64,000 nt of DNA from Ligustrum vulgare (GCA_963555705.1 OY743171.1:14879352-14943351), one strand, 5' to 3'. Positions 34,990-46,849 are shown, counted from the stretch's first letter. Notes: generated by a model from the letters alone, not told the origin. Program-made: numbers and translations.

Positions 34990-37900
34990 TCCCCCCTCAA
35001 GTTGGATTTTGATGAAATTCCATCAAACCCAACTTGGAAAGTAAGAATTGGAACTGATGAACTGGAAGGGACTTTGTGAAAATGTCTATAGCGTGGTTCT
35101 TCGATGAAATGTGCTATGGAAGAATGAAACCAATTTGTATTGATTCCTAACCACGTGACATTCGATTTCCAAGTGTTTCATCTGCTCATGAAAAATAGGA
35201 TTTGCACTAATGTGTATAGAAGCACAGTTATCAGTCCAAAGTGGAACTGTAAGGTAGGTAGATATATGAAAGTCCTACAAGAGAAAAGATATCCACTGAA
35301 CTTCACAAACAGTTGCATCCATGCTGCGATATCTAGCTTCAGTGGAACTCTGGGATACAGTTTGTTGTTTTTTGTTTTTTTATGAAACGAGAGAACCACC
35401 TAAGAAGATGCAAAACCCAGTCAATGACTTCCTAGAATCAAGACATGATGCCCAATTTGCATCATAGTAAGCTATAATAGAAAAACTATTAGATGAAGGA
35501 AAAAAGGCCTTTGGACAGAGTTCATTTTATATACTCCAGCAGATGCAAAGAAGATTACCAATGAGAAATCATTGGATAACGTATAAATTGACTGAGTTGC
35601 TGAGCTATATATGTGATATCATGTCTTGTGAAATTGAGATAGAGCAGTCTGCCCAATTTTATGTTGCTTGGTTGTATGTATAAGGTCCTTCAATAGTGAA
35701 TTTATATCATTTTGGAAGAGGAACATCACAATGTTTTGATCCCAGTAAGCCTGCATCAGAAAATATGTCATATTTTCTCTAATTAAGATATAAACCTTCT
35801 AGACATCTTGCAATTTCGATTCCAAAGAAATACTCCAAGATCTTTTATTGTAAATGTGGTGTCAAGAAAAGTTTTAACCTTCTATATTTCCCCTCCATTA
35901 GTTACAGTGATGAGTACATAATCCACATAGGAAGTACTTTGAGATTATGTTCTGTTTTGAGAATGAATAAACAATTATCATGAGCTGATTGGGTAAATAT
36001 ATCTGAGTACAAATGTTAGCAAAATTCTGAGTTCCACTGCCAGCTAGTTTGCTTCAAACTATAAAGGGACTTTTTTAACGTGCATACCTCTCCCTTTTTA
36101 GACTTAAGATACTCTTCAGGAGGCCAAAGATATACCTCTTCCTCTATAAATCCATACATGAAAGGATTATTGACGTCAAGCTGAAAAATAGGCCAACCTT
36201 GTGCAGAAGAAATAGCCAAAATCACTCTAATAGTAATAGTCCTTGCCACAGAAGAGAAGTTGTCTACATAATCAATTCCTGCCACCTGAGTATAACCCTT
36301 TGCCACTAACCTGACTTTGCTCCTGTCCAAACTTTCATTAGGTTTTAATTTTACCTTAAAAATCCATTTTGATGCAATGGGATTCTTGCTTGGAGGTAAG
36401 GGAACAAGATCCCAAGTCTCATTATTTTCCAGAGCTACAAGTTTCAAATTCGTGTGTTGTCTTCTTTATAGGAATTTAGCTCTTGGATGGTAGATATATT
36501 AGCAAGGAAGTTAATATATTCAGGCTTGAAAGATTGAGATTGATGAAAAGGATAATTGTTTGGTGTATATGAAGAAGATTTTGGCACATTTGGCATATTA
36601 AATAACCTGTGAGTTTATTTTATGGATGTTGACTGTGTCATGTTGGTTACAAAGTCCTTCATCCATGTAGGTGAGATTTGAGCCTAAAACTTTTTCTAGT
36701 TGCATTGGTATTCTGAGTTTATACAATATTTTCTCGAGATGAAGTTACATGATCATTGGAGGGACTGAATTGTTCTTGAATGAGAGCATCACCATCAGTA
36801 CGTTCATTGATTATAGATGGAGCAAAGTCAGTAGAATGGACATCAGTTTGGGCTTGGTTTTCTCTCTGAGGATTCGATGTTATGTCATCTGCAAGGTGAT
36901 TTTCAGATAAAGGCAATTACAAGAAAGGATTGGAATTAGGATACCTTTTTTATGGAAAAATATTCTCATGAAAAATAACATCTCTAGACATAAAAACTTA
37001 TCTATTAACCAAATCAAAAAGCTTAAATCCTTTTATCCCATGTATCCTAAAAGAATCCCGATGATGTATCCCAAAAGAATGCATTTGAAACTTCTTGGTG
37101 CAAATTTTTCTTTCAATGACTTCGTGTCAGTGGTGTAGCAAAGACACCCAAAAGTTCTCAAATTTTGATAGTTAGGCAGCCTTTTGTGCAAGATTTCAAA
37201 TGGAATCTTCCATTTTAGTATACCAGAAGGTAATTTGTTTATAATGTGAGTGGCCATTAAAATAGATTCCCCCAAAAACATTTTTGGCAAGTTAGATTGA
37301 AACATGAGTGCCCTTGCCACTTGCAAAAGATGTTTATGTTTCCTCTCAACAATCCCATTTTATTGGGGTGAGTAAGGACAACTCCTTTAATGACTAATTC
37401 CATTTTCAGTCAAGTAAATTTCTAACTCAAAATTTTCAAATTCTACACCATTATCACATCTTACACACTTAATGGTTTTTTCAAAAAATGTTTTAATCAT
37501 TTTGTGCAAATATTTCAAAGTGTGTGTAACCCGTGTTTTGTGTTTGACCAAAAAAGTCCAAGTGCATCTACTCTAGTCATCCACCACTGTTAAAAAATAG
37601 TGTGCTCCATAGATAGATGCATGTTTATATGGGCCCCATACGTTAATGTGTAATAATTCAAAAACATCAGATAAATGGATATCACAGTCACTGAAAGGTA
37701 ATCTGTGTTGTTTGGAAAATGAACAAATGTCACATGGAGAAAGAATATATTTGTTAAAAGGAGTGATTATACTCAAATGTTGCATTACATTTCAAGACAC
37801 ATGTCTTAACCGTCTATGCCAAAGATCAATACAAATGTATTATAGGTAATTGAATTGAGATGCTGGATAGTAGAAGTACTGAAAGAGTTCTTGTTAAGTA

Positions 37901-38648
37901 TATAGAGGCTCTTAATCAACCTTCCTACAGCTAGTATTTTCTCAGTCAAAAGGTCCTGCAAAATGTAATGATCGTCCAGAAAAATTGAACTTCACCTTTA
38001 AACATTTGGTCAGTTTGCTTACTGATAAAAGGTTGAATTTGAATGTAGGAACGTGCAAAGTTTCTGTTAGGATAAGGTTAGTGTTTAAATGAACATCTCC
38101 ATAATGTTTAACAAGGTTTATGGTTCCATCAGGTAAGAAGATAGGGACAGGTTTGTTTGTGGGTATGGAAATTTTCAACAATGATATGTTGCTACACATA
38201 TGATTAGAAGCCCTAGTATTTACTATCCATGAGTTAGGTCCTATAAAGTTAGAAGCACTGAGACCAGAATAAAGTTTATGTTTAAGAATTGAACCCGCAA
38301 AATCATCCAAATGAGCAAAATTAACTATGTTACCGGCTCCTTTTCCAGTCATCATCTTTACCAGCTTTTGCTGAATGATATCTGATAAGTTCCTTTCATT
38401 TCCCATGTCCAATGGTGTGTCAGATATATGTGCAGTCTATTTATCTCGAATCCTCTTCTGTTCATTCAATTGCTTAAACCAATTCGAATATCCTATCATT
38501 TTGAAATAGGATTCCTTATTGTGTCCAACAACATTGCAGTGAGTGCAAACTTGGTTCCTTTTCTCTTCTTTGTTAATGTTATTCTTTCTACCAAATCTCC
38601 TTCATCCTCGATCTGCATACCCCCTGCCTCCTCCATCCCTTTTATATC
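34990..38648 (-). pseudogene. Copia gag end and pol remnant (CCHC, PR, INT, RT, RNase H)
   Basis: From high to low coordinate: zinc knuckle CTHCNVVGHNKESYFKMIGY (near 38540), protease region WIVNTRASNHMCSN (usual D replaced by N in the active site) within 38412-37942, integrase CDICSFSKQHRLPF and LTVVDD (37785-37573), integrase end (37326-37033), RT NETWDLVPLPPSKNPIASKW and QLDVNNPFMYGFIEEEVYLW (36447-36016), the catalytic box reading YVDYVLIT instead of YVDD (near 35908-35930), and an RNase H remnant around 35180-35400. Many stops and frameshifts. The 5' side is cut by the Tat LTR at 38649. Confidence 0.8.
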
Positions 38649-39380
38649 TGTTACGACCATGACTAATTGGACATGACACGTAATCCATATGGGCCCACCA
38701 GGGGATCCACAAAACATCTAGTCGTCTAATCATGACCCACAGGCCAAAAATGTGGATACCAAACTTGCTGGATTCTTATATGTCGAGGTGACCTTATGCT
38801 GAGGTACCCCTATGCCAGGATGATGCTATGCCGAGGTACCCCTATGCAGGGGTGATGCTATTCCGTGGTACTCCTAAGTCGAGGTGAGTACCCTGGAAAG
38901 GTGACAAGACAGTTTGAGATGACTTGTCGGCAAAAGACAGCTTGATGTGATAACATCTTTAAAGGGATTTGATGGTTACTTTAACCCTATGACATGTAGT
39001 AATGATTATAACCAAATAAATGGTTTACCTCATGAAGTGTTAGGATATTGCCATGCGTAAAGCATAACACATGTCACAATCTAAGAGAATTACTCCTTCT
39101 ATAAATAGAGCACACTTGCCTCCAAGGAAAATGTTAGAAACTCAATATATAAAATTTCACTCCCTTTTCTTTCTTTTACGCATTTATATTTCTCGCACCC
39201 AATTTATATTTACTATTTACTTTAAAGGAGTACTGACTTAGGCATCAGAGTGCAAACGGGAGCCACCTCGGCTCCCTTTGCAAGCTGATTGTTTGTCCTA
39301 GTGGGCATGAGATCCACGTGTTCAAGAGGAAGGAGCCGAGACGTATTGATCTAAGGTCCTAACAGATTTTGTGGTCAACA
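38649..39380 (+). repeat. Tat 5' LTR (copy 2, 732 bp)
   Basis: It starts TGTTACGACCATGAC and ends GTGGTCAACA, followed by a primer site, so it is a 5' LTR. An internal GAGGTACCCCTATGC-type short tandem repeat lies at 38790-38890. It interrupts the Copia gag frame at 38648. Confidence 0.8.
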
Positions 39381-39383
39381 TTT

Positions 39384-39400
39384 TGGCGCCGTCTGTGGGA
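39384..39400 (+). promoter_or_regulatory. Primer binding site, tRNA-Arg type (Tat/Ogre)
   Basis: TGGCGCCGTCTGTGGGA lies 3 nt after the LTR end. This is the tRNA-Arg complement characteristic of the Tat/Ogre lineage. Confidence 0.8.
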
Positions 39401-41222
39401 AACCACACTTCTAACCACGAAATCACGTGGTAAAAAGCAACACAAAACCTTGAAAAATGGCGGATAACCTATTGAAAAAGAGTAAAGAACCACAAAAACT
39501 TGAAAAAAGGTGAAGAACCTCTTGAAAAAGAGTGGAGAAATACTATTAAAAAACCTTGAAAAAGGAAGGAAGCCTCTTGAGAAAGATTGGTAACAAATAC
39601 CTTTGAAGAAAGGCCTCCCTGAAAGAGGGACTCTCCCCCATATTGCTTAAGTGGCATGGCCAAAATGGCATGGCTCAAGAAACCCCTCATATTGCCTAAG
39701 TGGTATGGCTCAAGAAGCCCTTGTTATTGCCCCAAGTGGCATGGCTCAAGAAGCCCCTCATATTGCTTAAGTGGCATGGCTCAAGAAGCCCTTCTTATTG
39801 CCCCAAGTGGCATGGCTCAAGAAACCCCTCATATTGCCTAAGTGGCATGGCTCAAGAAGCCCTTCTTATTGCCCCAAGTGGCTTCCTTATTGTCCCAAGT
39901 GGTATAGCTTAAGAAGCCCCTCATATTGCCTAAGTGACATGGATCAAGAAGCCCTTCTTATTGCCCCAAGTGGCTTCTTTCTTATTATCCCAAGTAGCAT
40001 GGCTCAAGAAGCCCCCCATATTGCCTAAGTGGCATGGCCGAGGTGTCATGGCTCAAAAAGACCTCCTTATTACCGAAGTGGCATGGCTCAAGAAGCCCCC
40101 CTGTTTCCTAAGCGACATAGCTCAAGGACCTCGTCACATGATGATCCCTTAAAAAAGGACATCGTCACATGATGATCCTTCCAAGAGACTCCTTTCAAGA
40201 AAATGACTAGTCAATTGACTCTCTCTGAAAGGGACCTCTTCCGAAGGACTTCTTCCATGGACTTTTTCCGAAGGACTTCTTCCATGAACTCCTTCTGAAG
40301 TACCTCTTCCGAAGGACATCTTCTGAAGGATTTCGTCCAAAGGACTCCTTCTGAAGTACCTCTTCCGAATGAGTTCTTCCATGTACTCCTTCCGAAGTAC
40401 CTCTTTCGAAGGACTTCTTCCATGGACTCCTTCCCAAGTGAGGGACCTCTTCCAAAGAACTCCTTCCAAGAGAAGGACTCCAACAAGAGACTTCTTCCAA
40501 AGGACTCCTACAAGGGACTTCTTCCAAGAGAAGAACTACGTCAATTGACTCCCTCTAAGTAAAGGACCCCTTCCGAAGGACCCCTTCCAAGAGAAGGACT
40601 TCTTCAACGAACTCCTTTTACAAAGGACTCTGTCATTGGTCGATTTCACTCTAGGAAAAACATCCAAAAGCTATAAATTCGAACCCCAGCCATAAATGTC
40701 TAGGACTTCCAATTTAAGGGAATAGAGCATATACACACATGTCGACACAAGACACAACATATATATACGTTGTTTCAAATTATTCGAAGATGCACATCTC
40801 AAAACGAGACATGTTTGTAAGCCCTCTAGTTGCTTGAATTGAGCATATTCTCTCTGCTATCCGGACAGGCTATTAGCCCTCACACATCTAGGCGTAAGAT
40901 CTTCAATGTTATTGAAGACAACCTTATAATTCCCCTCCTATTTGAGGCATGTTCTGGATATTGCTATGAGCCTATATGTCTTTGTAAATTCGAAGCATGC
41001 TCGAGTATTCTTTTTGTTGGGAGAAAAGATAAACTTTCAAAATTTGAATAACGCAGCCCAATACTCTCTTAATATAACTAAGAAAGTCTACTTGAAAGGG
41101 TTGTCAAGTGTTCAAATGAGGACCATAGTGTCCAAACTATATTAAAGCGCGGGCCCAAGTGCCTATATTATTCCTCTTCGGCGACGCTCTACCATGCAAA
41201 ATATATTCTATTTTTTCCATTT
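39401..41222 (+). other. Internal remnant of Tat #2: two tandem arrays, no gene
   Basis: The leader up to 39640 repeats CCTTGAAAAA/CCTCTTGAAAAAG phrases. At 39640-40110 an array of about 35-36 bp units is built on AAGTGGCATGGCTCAAGAAG. At 40195-40640 a second array is built on CTTCCGAAGGACTTCTTCCA. At 40669-40710 a GCTATAAATTCGAACCCCAG segment matches 30011-30050 of Tat #1. Gag-pol is absent, presumably deleted. From 40740 to 41222 nothing is recognised. Confidence 0.6.
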
Positions 41223-42672
41223 TGCTGATGTCTTGCAAGAAGGATTTTTTATATATTTCTGATTATTGTCCAATTTTACTTATTTTAGAGAAGTAAATAA
41301 ATGAAAAAAATACAATTTTGGGATACAAATTTTGTCATTTAGAGTAAAACTTATAAAAGATTCAATTTTATTTCTTTAACTCTAAATTAATTTTTATTGC
41401 TAAAAATTTCATTTATTTGATTGTAGGGATATTTTGGACAGTTTCAACTCGAAAATCCCTAACTTAATGGACCCAAAAAAAAGCCCAAATTGGAGAAACC
41501 TACCACTACCTCACACAGCACTCAACCCAACTCACGCACATTCTCTGACGCAACCAAACTTACACTAGGCAGCCATCTTCTCCCAGACTCAACACTTCTT
41601 CCTCACAAAAACCAGCAACCTGACCTTCTCCCTCTCTGCCTCGTCTCTCACCTTCAATCCCACGCACAAAACCCTCCGCCACCTCTCTCCCCTCAGCCTC
41701 CTCATCAACAACCGCAGCTCTCATCTCAAACCTCTTTGTCTCTACCAAAACCAGTCGCAACTCACGCTGCCAACAGCCGCCACTTTCACTTTCACCAGCT
41801 CTCTCTCTTTCACACCAACAGACCTCTCCAACTCGGTAGCAACAGTATCCCTCAGCACCACAGCAGGCTGCTCCTCACACTATCACCAACTACCAGCTCT
41901 TTACCACACAAGACCAGCAGCCTCCGGTCTTCAACCTCACACAACATCCTTGGTTCACCTGTCAGCAGCAGCCTCGATTTTGGTGACTTGTTCTAGTTTA
42001 ATTTATTGTATTTTGTTTAGATTTTCAATTGTTTTAATTGTTAGTTCATATACATTCTGATCATTGATGCTAGTTTGATTTTAGATATATTTTAGTTATT
42101 GAAATTTTATTTCCAAATTTGAATTTCGTTCGAGTAATGGTTAAGTGTTTATTTTATTTTTATTTCTTTTAATTTAATTATGTTCGGCTAAATTATATTT
42201 GAGAGGGGTTATTATCGGCTTCAATGGGTAAATGTTAATTTTTTTATGTATGAATTCTTATTATTGATAGAGTTAACGAGTGTTTTAAATTTTCAAATTG
42301 TTTTACTGGGATTAATGTCGCTGATGTGGTATGTATTGAATATGCATACAACATGTTCGACAAAACGCTGTAGAATAGATTGATTAATTTTCGTACTAGT
42401 ATTTTTACATCTTATCGATCTCAAGAAATTCATACTAATCTTAGTTGCAAGCCGAATTGATAGCAAAAGAATAACCCCACTCTAATTTTTCTTTCATTGC
42501 AATTTAATTATATCCTCTTTTTATCATTTAAGTAATCTTGAAATCATAGTTTAAGACTTGAATTTAGCAAATATTACTATACCAATAAAACCCTAGGAAG
42601 AATAACCCTGGATTATTGTTAGGCTATAACTTGACCCCTTTATACTTGGAGGGTAGATTTTTCATTGAATCA
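41223..42672 (+). repeat. LTR of Athila-like element #3 (left end approximate)
   Basis: The right end (GAATCA at 42672) is fixed by the primer site that follows. The left end is uncertain. The 41490-41996 stretch is C-rich, pyrimidine-biased leader typical of some plant LTRs; its open frame is Ser/Pro/His-rich with no domain. The tail has TTGATAGCAAAAGAATAACCC and CTTGGAGGGTAGATTTTTC. Confidence 0.55.
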
Positions 42673-42678
42673 AGTTTT

Positions 42679-42696
42679 TGGCGCCATTGTCAGGGA
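42679..42696 (+). promoter_or_regulatory. Primer binding site of Athila-like #3
   Basis: TGGCGCCATTGTCAGGGA follows the LTR end by 6 nt. It is a diverged version of the tRNA-Asp type site used by Athila #1. Confidence 0.75.
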
Positions 42697-42730
42697 TTAT
42701 TTTGGTGTTAATTGTTATTTGCTGAATTCT

Positions 42731-42731
42731 T

Positions 42732-42771
<40 letters not shown>

Positions 42772-42809
42772 TTGGTGTTAATTGTTATTTGCTGAATTCT
42801 TTTTTTTTT

Positions 42810-42884
<75 letters not shown>
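42731..42884 (+). repeat. Duplicated (ATT)n microsatellite
   Basis: Two ATT trinucleotide runs (about 42731-42769 and 42821-42884) flank a T-run (42800-42821). TTTTGGTGTTAATTGTTATT followed by TGCTGAATTCTTTTT occurs before each run, so a roughly 70-bp unit containing the microsatellite was duplicated. Confidence 0.8.
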
Positions 42885-42885
<1 letters not shown>

Positions 42886-43021
42886 TTGATATTGTTATTT
42901 GTTTATGTCCGTTTGGTTTCGAGATCATTCTAAGCAATTAGTAAGATCGGAAACCACTAACCAATTTTTAATTCTTGAAAATCAGCAGGTAGAAATGGCA
43001 AATAATGCAGATCCAAATTAG

Positions 43022-43550
43022 GTGCCAGTTGTTCGAAGTCTTAGAGATTACATTTTTCCAACGATGGCAAGCACTCCGTCATGCATAGTAATTCCTGCAA
43101 ATGCAGCAGTCTTCAACTTTAAACCGGGAATGATTGATCATCTTCCACGCTTCCATGGAATGCCATCAGAGAGTCCTTATCACTACATCCAGGAATTTGA
43201 AGGGGTTTGTTTTACTTTTCTTGAAAGAAATTGCACTGAGGAAGTCATTCAACTTAAGCTTTTCCCTTTTTCACTAAAGGATAAAGCTGAGTCATAACTT
43301 AACTCTTTAAGGCCTGGTTCAATTACAAATTGGGCAAATATGCGGAAAGAGTTCATTAAAAAAATTTCCCACCACAAAGAACCACCGCTGTTCAAAGACA
43401 AATCATGAATTTTTTCTAAAAGAATAATAAAAATTTTTACACTAGTTGGGAAAGATTCAAGGATTTGTTGTTATCTTGCCCCCATCATGATTATGAGCAA
43501 TGGATGTTAACTAAATATTTTTATGAAGGGCTCAGACCAGAAATGATGTT
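43022..43550 (+). pseudogene. Athila-like gag fragment #3
   Basis: VVRSLRDYIFPTMAS opens the gag domain, followed by LPRFHGMPSESPYHYIQEFE and QLKLFPFSLKDKAES-stop. After frameshifts it continues WERFKDLLLSCPHHDYEQWM and YEGLRPEMMFN. It corresponds to gag residues seen at 5760-6300 in Athila #2. It ends where minus-strand Copia gag sequence begins, near 43545. Confidence 0.75.
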
Positions 43551-44290
43551 TAACATATGCAACATTAACCTTAGCATGATCTCCAAATGTTACATGGACT
43601 TCCCTCTATTTCTCAATTCTCTAGACCTTGGAATAAGCCTTGTTTACTTCAGGTAAGGGATCCATAACCAGTATTTGAATACTTATATGCTCATATTCAT
43701 CATTAAGTCCCATGAGGAACTGCATAAGTCTATTAAAAGATGTGATTTTTGATACTGACTTAGCAGATCCACATGTGCATTCTAGTGTAGGTAGTAGGAA
43801 AATTAATTCATCCTACAGTCTTTTGAGTTTGGTGTAATATTGTGAAATAGTCATGGTGCTTTGTGAGATGGAACTAATTTCTCTATGGACCTGGTATAAC
43901 ATAGGGCCATTACAACCTCCAAATCTTTCCTCAATCTCTAACCACATTTCTCTAGCTTTACTGGTATATAAGAAGGTTTCAACTATTTCATTGGATATAG
44001 AATGCAACAACCATGAAGTTATCATGTAATTTACCATGGTTTCTGCTTAGTGCGAGTTTTTTTGAGTACTGCTATGATATGGGTTGGATTGGTACGACGT
44101 TTTTGTCAGGTATCTCAATACTAACATCAATCAGACCTAACTTCATTATAGCTCCTAGAGCAATTTTTATAGATCTATTCCATGGAAAAAAGTTCTTACC
44201 AGATAGGAGAGCCATCACAAGCATCATGCAAGGATGATCTGAGCTATGGAGGAATAGCAGATCTGATGCAATCGCCTCATTCTATTTGCC
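43545..44290 (-). pseudogene. Copia gag, N-terminal half
   Basis: The minus strand encodes KNFFPWNRSIKIALGAIMKL (44230-44140 area), then TSWLLHSISNEIVETFLYTS, WLEIEERFGGCNGPMLYQVH and REISSISQSTMTISQYYTKL (44037-43813), then after a stop ECTCGSAKSVSKITSFNRLM and MGLNDEYEHISIQILVMDPL. This is the plant Copia gag (UBN2-type) fold. It stops at the junction with the Athila-like gag near 43545; the zinc-knuckle end of the same gag lies at 38540. Confidence 0.75.
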
Positions 44291-44416
44291 AGTTCCTCTT
44301 GATTCGTTTGATTATTTTCTAGATCAGTGGATAATAGATCAACATCTTGATTTTTCAGCCATAACAACTAATTTGTGTTTGAATTATCCTTCTTCTTCAA
44401 TCATTCCTTGTGTGCT

Positions 44417-44428
44417 GCTCCAATACCA
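44417..44428 (-). promoter_or_regulatory. Copia primer binding site
   Basis: The minus strand reads TGGTATTGGAGC directly after the LTR end, a one- or two-base variant of the initiator tRNA-Met site TGGTATCAGAGC common in Copia elements. Confidence 0.75.
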
Positions 44429-44469
44429 TGTTCAAGTATAGGGAAAAAACAATTCCCTAATCAAGGATA

Positions 44470-46135
44470 TCTTTATCTTTATATTAATAAAAGTAGAAGT
44501 ATAACTTGCCATAGAAGCTATTGTTTTCCCGCCTAAAGTGCACATCCCTTATATGGTTTGGTCAATGTGAATGCAAAACGAGATTAATGTGAATACAAAA
44601 TAGTTATACGCCAAATGTGAATGCAAAATCTAGATATACACACACGCGCGCGCGCGCACAGTTATACACGCACTAAGGGTGCGTTTGATATGCATTGAAT
44701 TTCATGGAAGATTTTTCAACTTTGCGCTGTTTGGTTGCTTAAATTTTTCATGGAATTCATTTTTCCACTTGCCTCGAAATTCGGTATTTTCCTTATTTTG
44801 AATGAATTCGTTTTCCGGGGGGGGGGAGAGGAGGTTTTATTTTTCATGGAAAATCGTATACCATTTTTCGTTATGTTTGATCATTTTTGTTGTTGTTAAT
44901 TGATTTTATTTTTTTCTAAAAATGAACATTATTATTATAAATTACAAATGTGTGAAAAAATAATTTTTTTTTTATTAAAATAGATAAATTTTAATTTATT
45001 TTTCATGAAAAATAATGTCAATCAAACAACAAAAGTTGAAAATTTTTCTACTTTTTCCACCTATAAAATTTAACCAATCAAACACATTAAACTTTCAATT
45101 CCCTAGAATTCAATTTCTTGGAATTCATTTTCTTTCCACCCAAATTCCACCATCGCTATCAAACGCAGCTTAATAGTCTACTATTATGGTAAATAATGAT
45201 TAATATTTTTTAATCATTTTTAATTTTAATAATTGTGAAAAGATTATATGATATAATAGTTTCTTGATCTTCAACGTTGTTCAATTGTCGTATATTAAGA
45301 TTAAACACATATTTTTAATTATTGTATTGGTGTTTTTGAATGAAAATTAAGAAAAATGTTATACATGTGATGAGAATGGAGAAATTATTTTTATATCTTT
45401 TGCATTTGTGTTGATTATGTATAATCATTAAATTTTAATGAATGCTTATCGACATTACAGATAGCAATTTTAGTTCACTGCACTAGTGAAAATCTATACT
45501 ATATATGAAAATATGATAGTTTGACAGAATTAATTCTTAAATTCTTTATGTTTTAGTATTATAATAAAATTTGTGGTTGAGAAAAATTTTGGAGAAGTAT
45601 ATGTGATTAAAAAAGTGGGTTGAAAAAATGTGTTACTTATAAATAATTTATCGAAAAAGTTATTGAACGAATGTTAATATTGAAGAGTTAATACTTTTAT
45701 TTCTTTTAAGTTAATAATATTAATACAATGATTAATATTTTGTAACCATACTTATTTTTGATATATTTTTAAAGATTACAGGGTATAAGATTTTCGGTAC
45801 AATTTCGTGATTAAAAACTTTACTCGATTGTCGTATCATGATAATTGCGAGATTTTCAAAATTATTATTTTGACTGCTTAGTTTTGTAAATAAAGTTTTA
45901 TTCATTAAATTCAAATATTTAAATATATAAATTGACGTTTACTATTCAAAGATGTTTTTAATAATTTGAATTTGGTATATTATTTTTTAAAGTCTAATAA
46001 TTATTGAAATAGAAAATTATTTTTTATGCATTTATATATATGTTGATTATGTATAAGTATTAAAATTTTATAAATACTTATTAAAATCGATATTGTGGAT
46101 AATAACTTCTGTGCATCGCACGGGTGAAATACTAG
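44470..46135 (+). mobile_element. Non-autonomous Helitron (1666 bp)
   Basis: The 5' end is TCTTTATCTTTATATTAATA after an A; the 3' end is ACTAG followed by T. A hairpin CTGTGC-ATC-GCACGG (46109-46123) sits 8 nt before CTAG, with the CGCACGGGTGAAATACTAG phrase usual in plant Helitrons. There is no target duplication. The other Copia LTR shows the empty AT site. It contains no Rep/helicase coding sequence, only AT-rich DNA, a CA/CG dinucleotide tract (44637-44660) and a MITE. Confidence 0.85.
44677..45170 (+). mobile_element. MITE with TAA duplication (Tourist-like candidate)
   Basis: The inverted termini GGGTGCGTTTGATA and (reverse complement of the right end) AGCTGCGTTTGATA flank 494 bp and lie between TAA at 44674-44676 and TAA at 45171-45173. 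Inner sequences are also loosely palindromic (AATTTCATGGAA, GAATTCAT). TIR and a 3-bp TAA duplication suggest the PIF/Harbinger superfamily. A G-run at 44817-44826 lies inside. No coding capacity. Confidence 0.65.
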
Positions 46136-46321
46136 TTATTCAAAAATAAAGAAGTCAAGAGCCAGCATCCTATGTACTGGTCTATTTATACAAGAAAACA
46201 TAAATTTGAAAAAGTTAACTAACAAACGATAATAGTGCATCAACTATGAAAGTGCTCGATTACGTCCTTAAACTATGAAAACATATGATTAGGTCCCTGA
46301 ATTAATGAGATAACTTGTACA

Positions 46322-46849
46322 AAATCGTATTCCAGGTATGACAAAATTCAATTCGTTTTTGGTACTAGGATAATCCATAGTTAAATTGGAAGAATTTATA
46401 AGTTAGAATTAAACATATCTAATGATTCGTGAAAAAATTACTTAAAGCAAATTTAAAATTACACATGCTCGATCGTGAGGTCAACAACTTGTTGCAAACA
46501 TTTTTTTATTTATTATTTTGTTCGCACCCTTCATATCCATTCTAGCTGTTCAAACTAAGAACTGAAAGGAGATGTATTTTTAAATTCGATAAAACAATTT
46601 CCTAGTCAAAAGCATGCTATTCATATATAACAAAAACAAGTGGAGAATAGAAAACATTTAGCATTTGTAAGAAATTCAAAAATCAATAAAGTTTCAATTA
46701 ATGAATCTGAATGAATAATATTTGTTGACAAACCAATTCTTAGAATTGTTTTGCCACTTGAAGAATTAATCTTGAAATTTAACCAAAACTGAATAATATA
46801 ATAATATTAAATAAATAAATAATCAATATGAAGAGAAATCTAGTGATGT
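46322..46849. other. Non-coding DNA between Copia element and ACC synthase
   Basis: AT-rich, no gene or repeat recognised. It contains the AAATC duplication copy (46322-46326) and would hold the ACC synthase 3' UTR. No poly(A) signal could be assigned with confidence. Confidence 0.6.

Larger units (their letters stand above)
34788..46321 (-). mobile_element. Copia retrotransposon (minus strand) with perfect AAATC target duplication
   Basis: The 3' LTR is at 34788-34989 and the 5' LTR at 44429-46321. The element is flanked by AAATC at 34783-34787 and AAATC at 46322-46326. On the minus strand the order is 5' LTR, primer site, gag N-terminus (to about 43545), interruption, zinc knuckle, protease, integrase, RT, RNase H and 3' LTR. 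The interruption (38649 to about 43545) contains a Tat LTR and an Athila-like fragment. The 5' LTR contains a Helitron. Stops and frameshifts show it is dead. Confidence 0.85.
44429..46321 (-). repeat. Copia 5' LTR interrupted by a Helitron
   Basis: The plus-strand limits are TGTTCAAGTA...ACTTGTACA. Without the Helitron it is 227 bp, against 202 bp for the 3' LTR. The difference is mainly a roughly 25-bp duplication around ATTACGTCCTTAAACTATGA, near 46259-46290. Confidence 0.85.

Noticed and set aside
40149..40527. Overlapping minus-strand frames of about 100 codons with EEVPxxKSFGR-type repeats
   Set aside because: Three overlapping frames of the same tandem array; simple-repeat translation, not a gene.
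41490..41996. 168-codon open frame rich in Ser, Pro, Gln and His
   Set aside because: It lies in a pyrimidine-rich LTR leader just upstream of an LTR end and primer site. No domain, and composition follows base composition.
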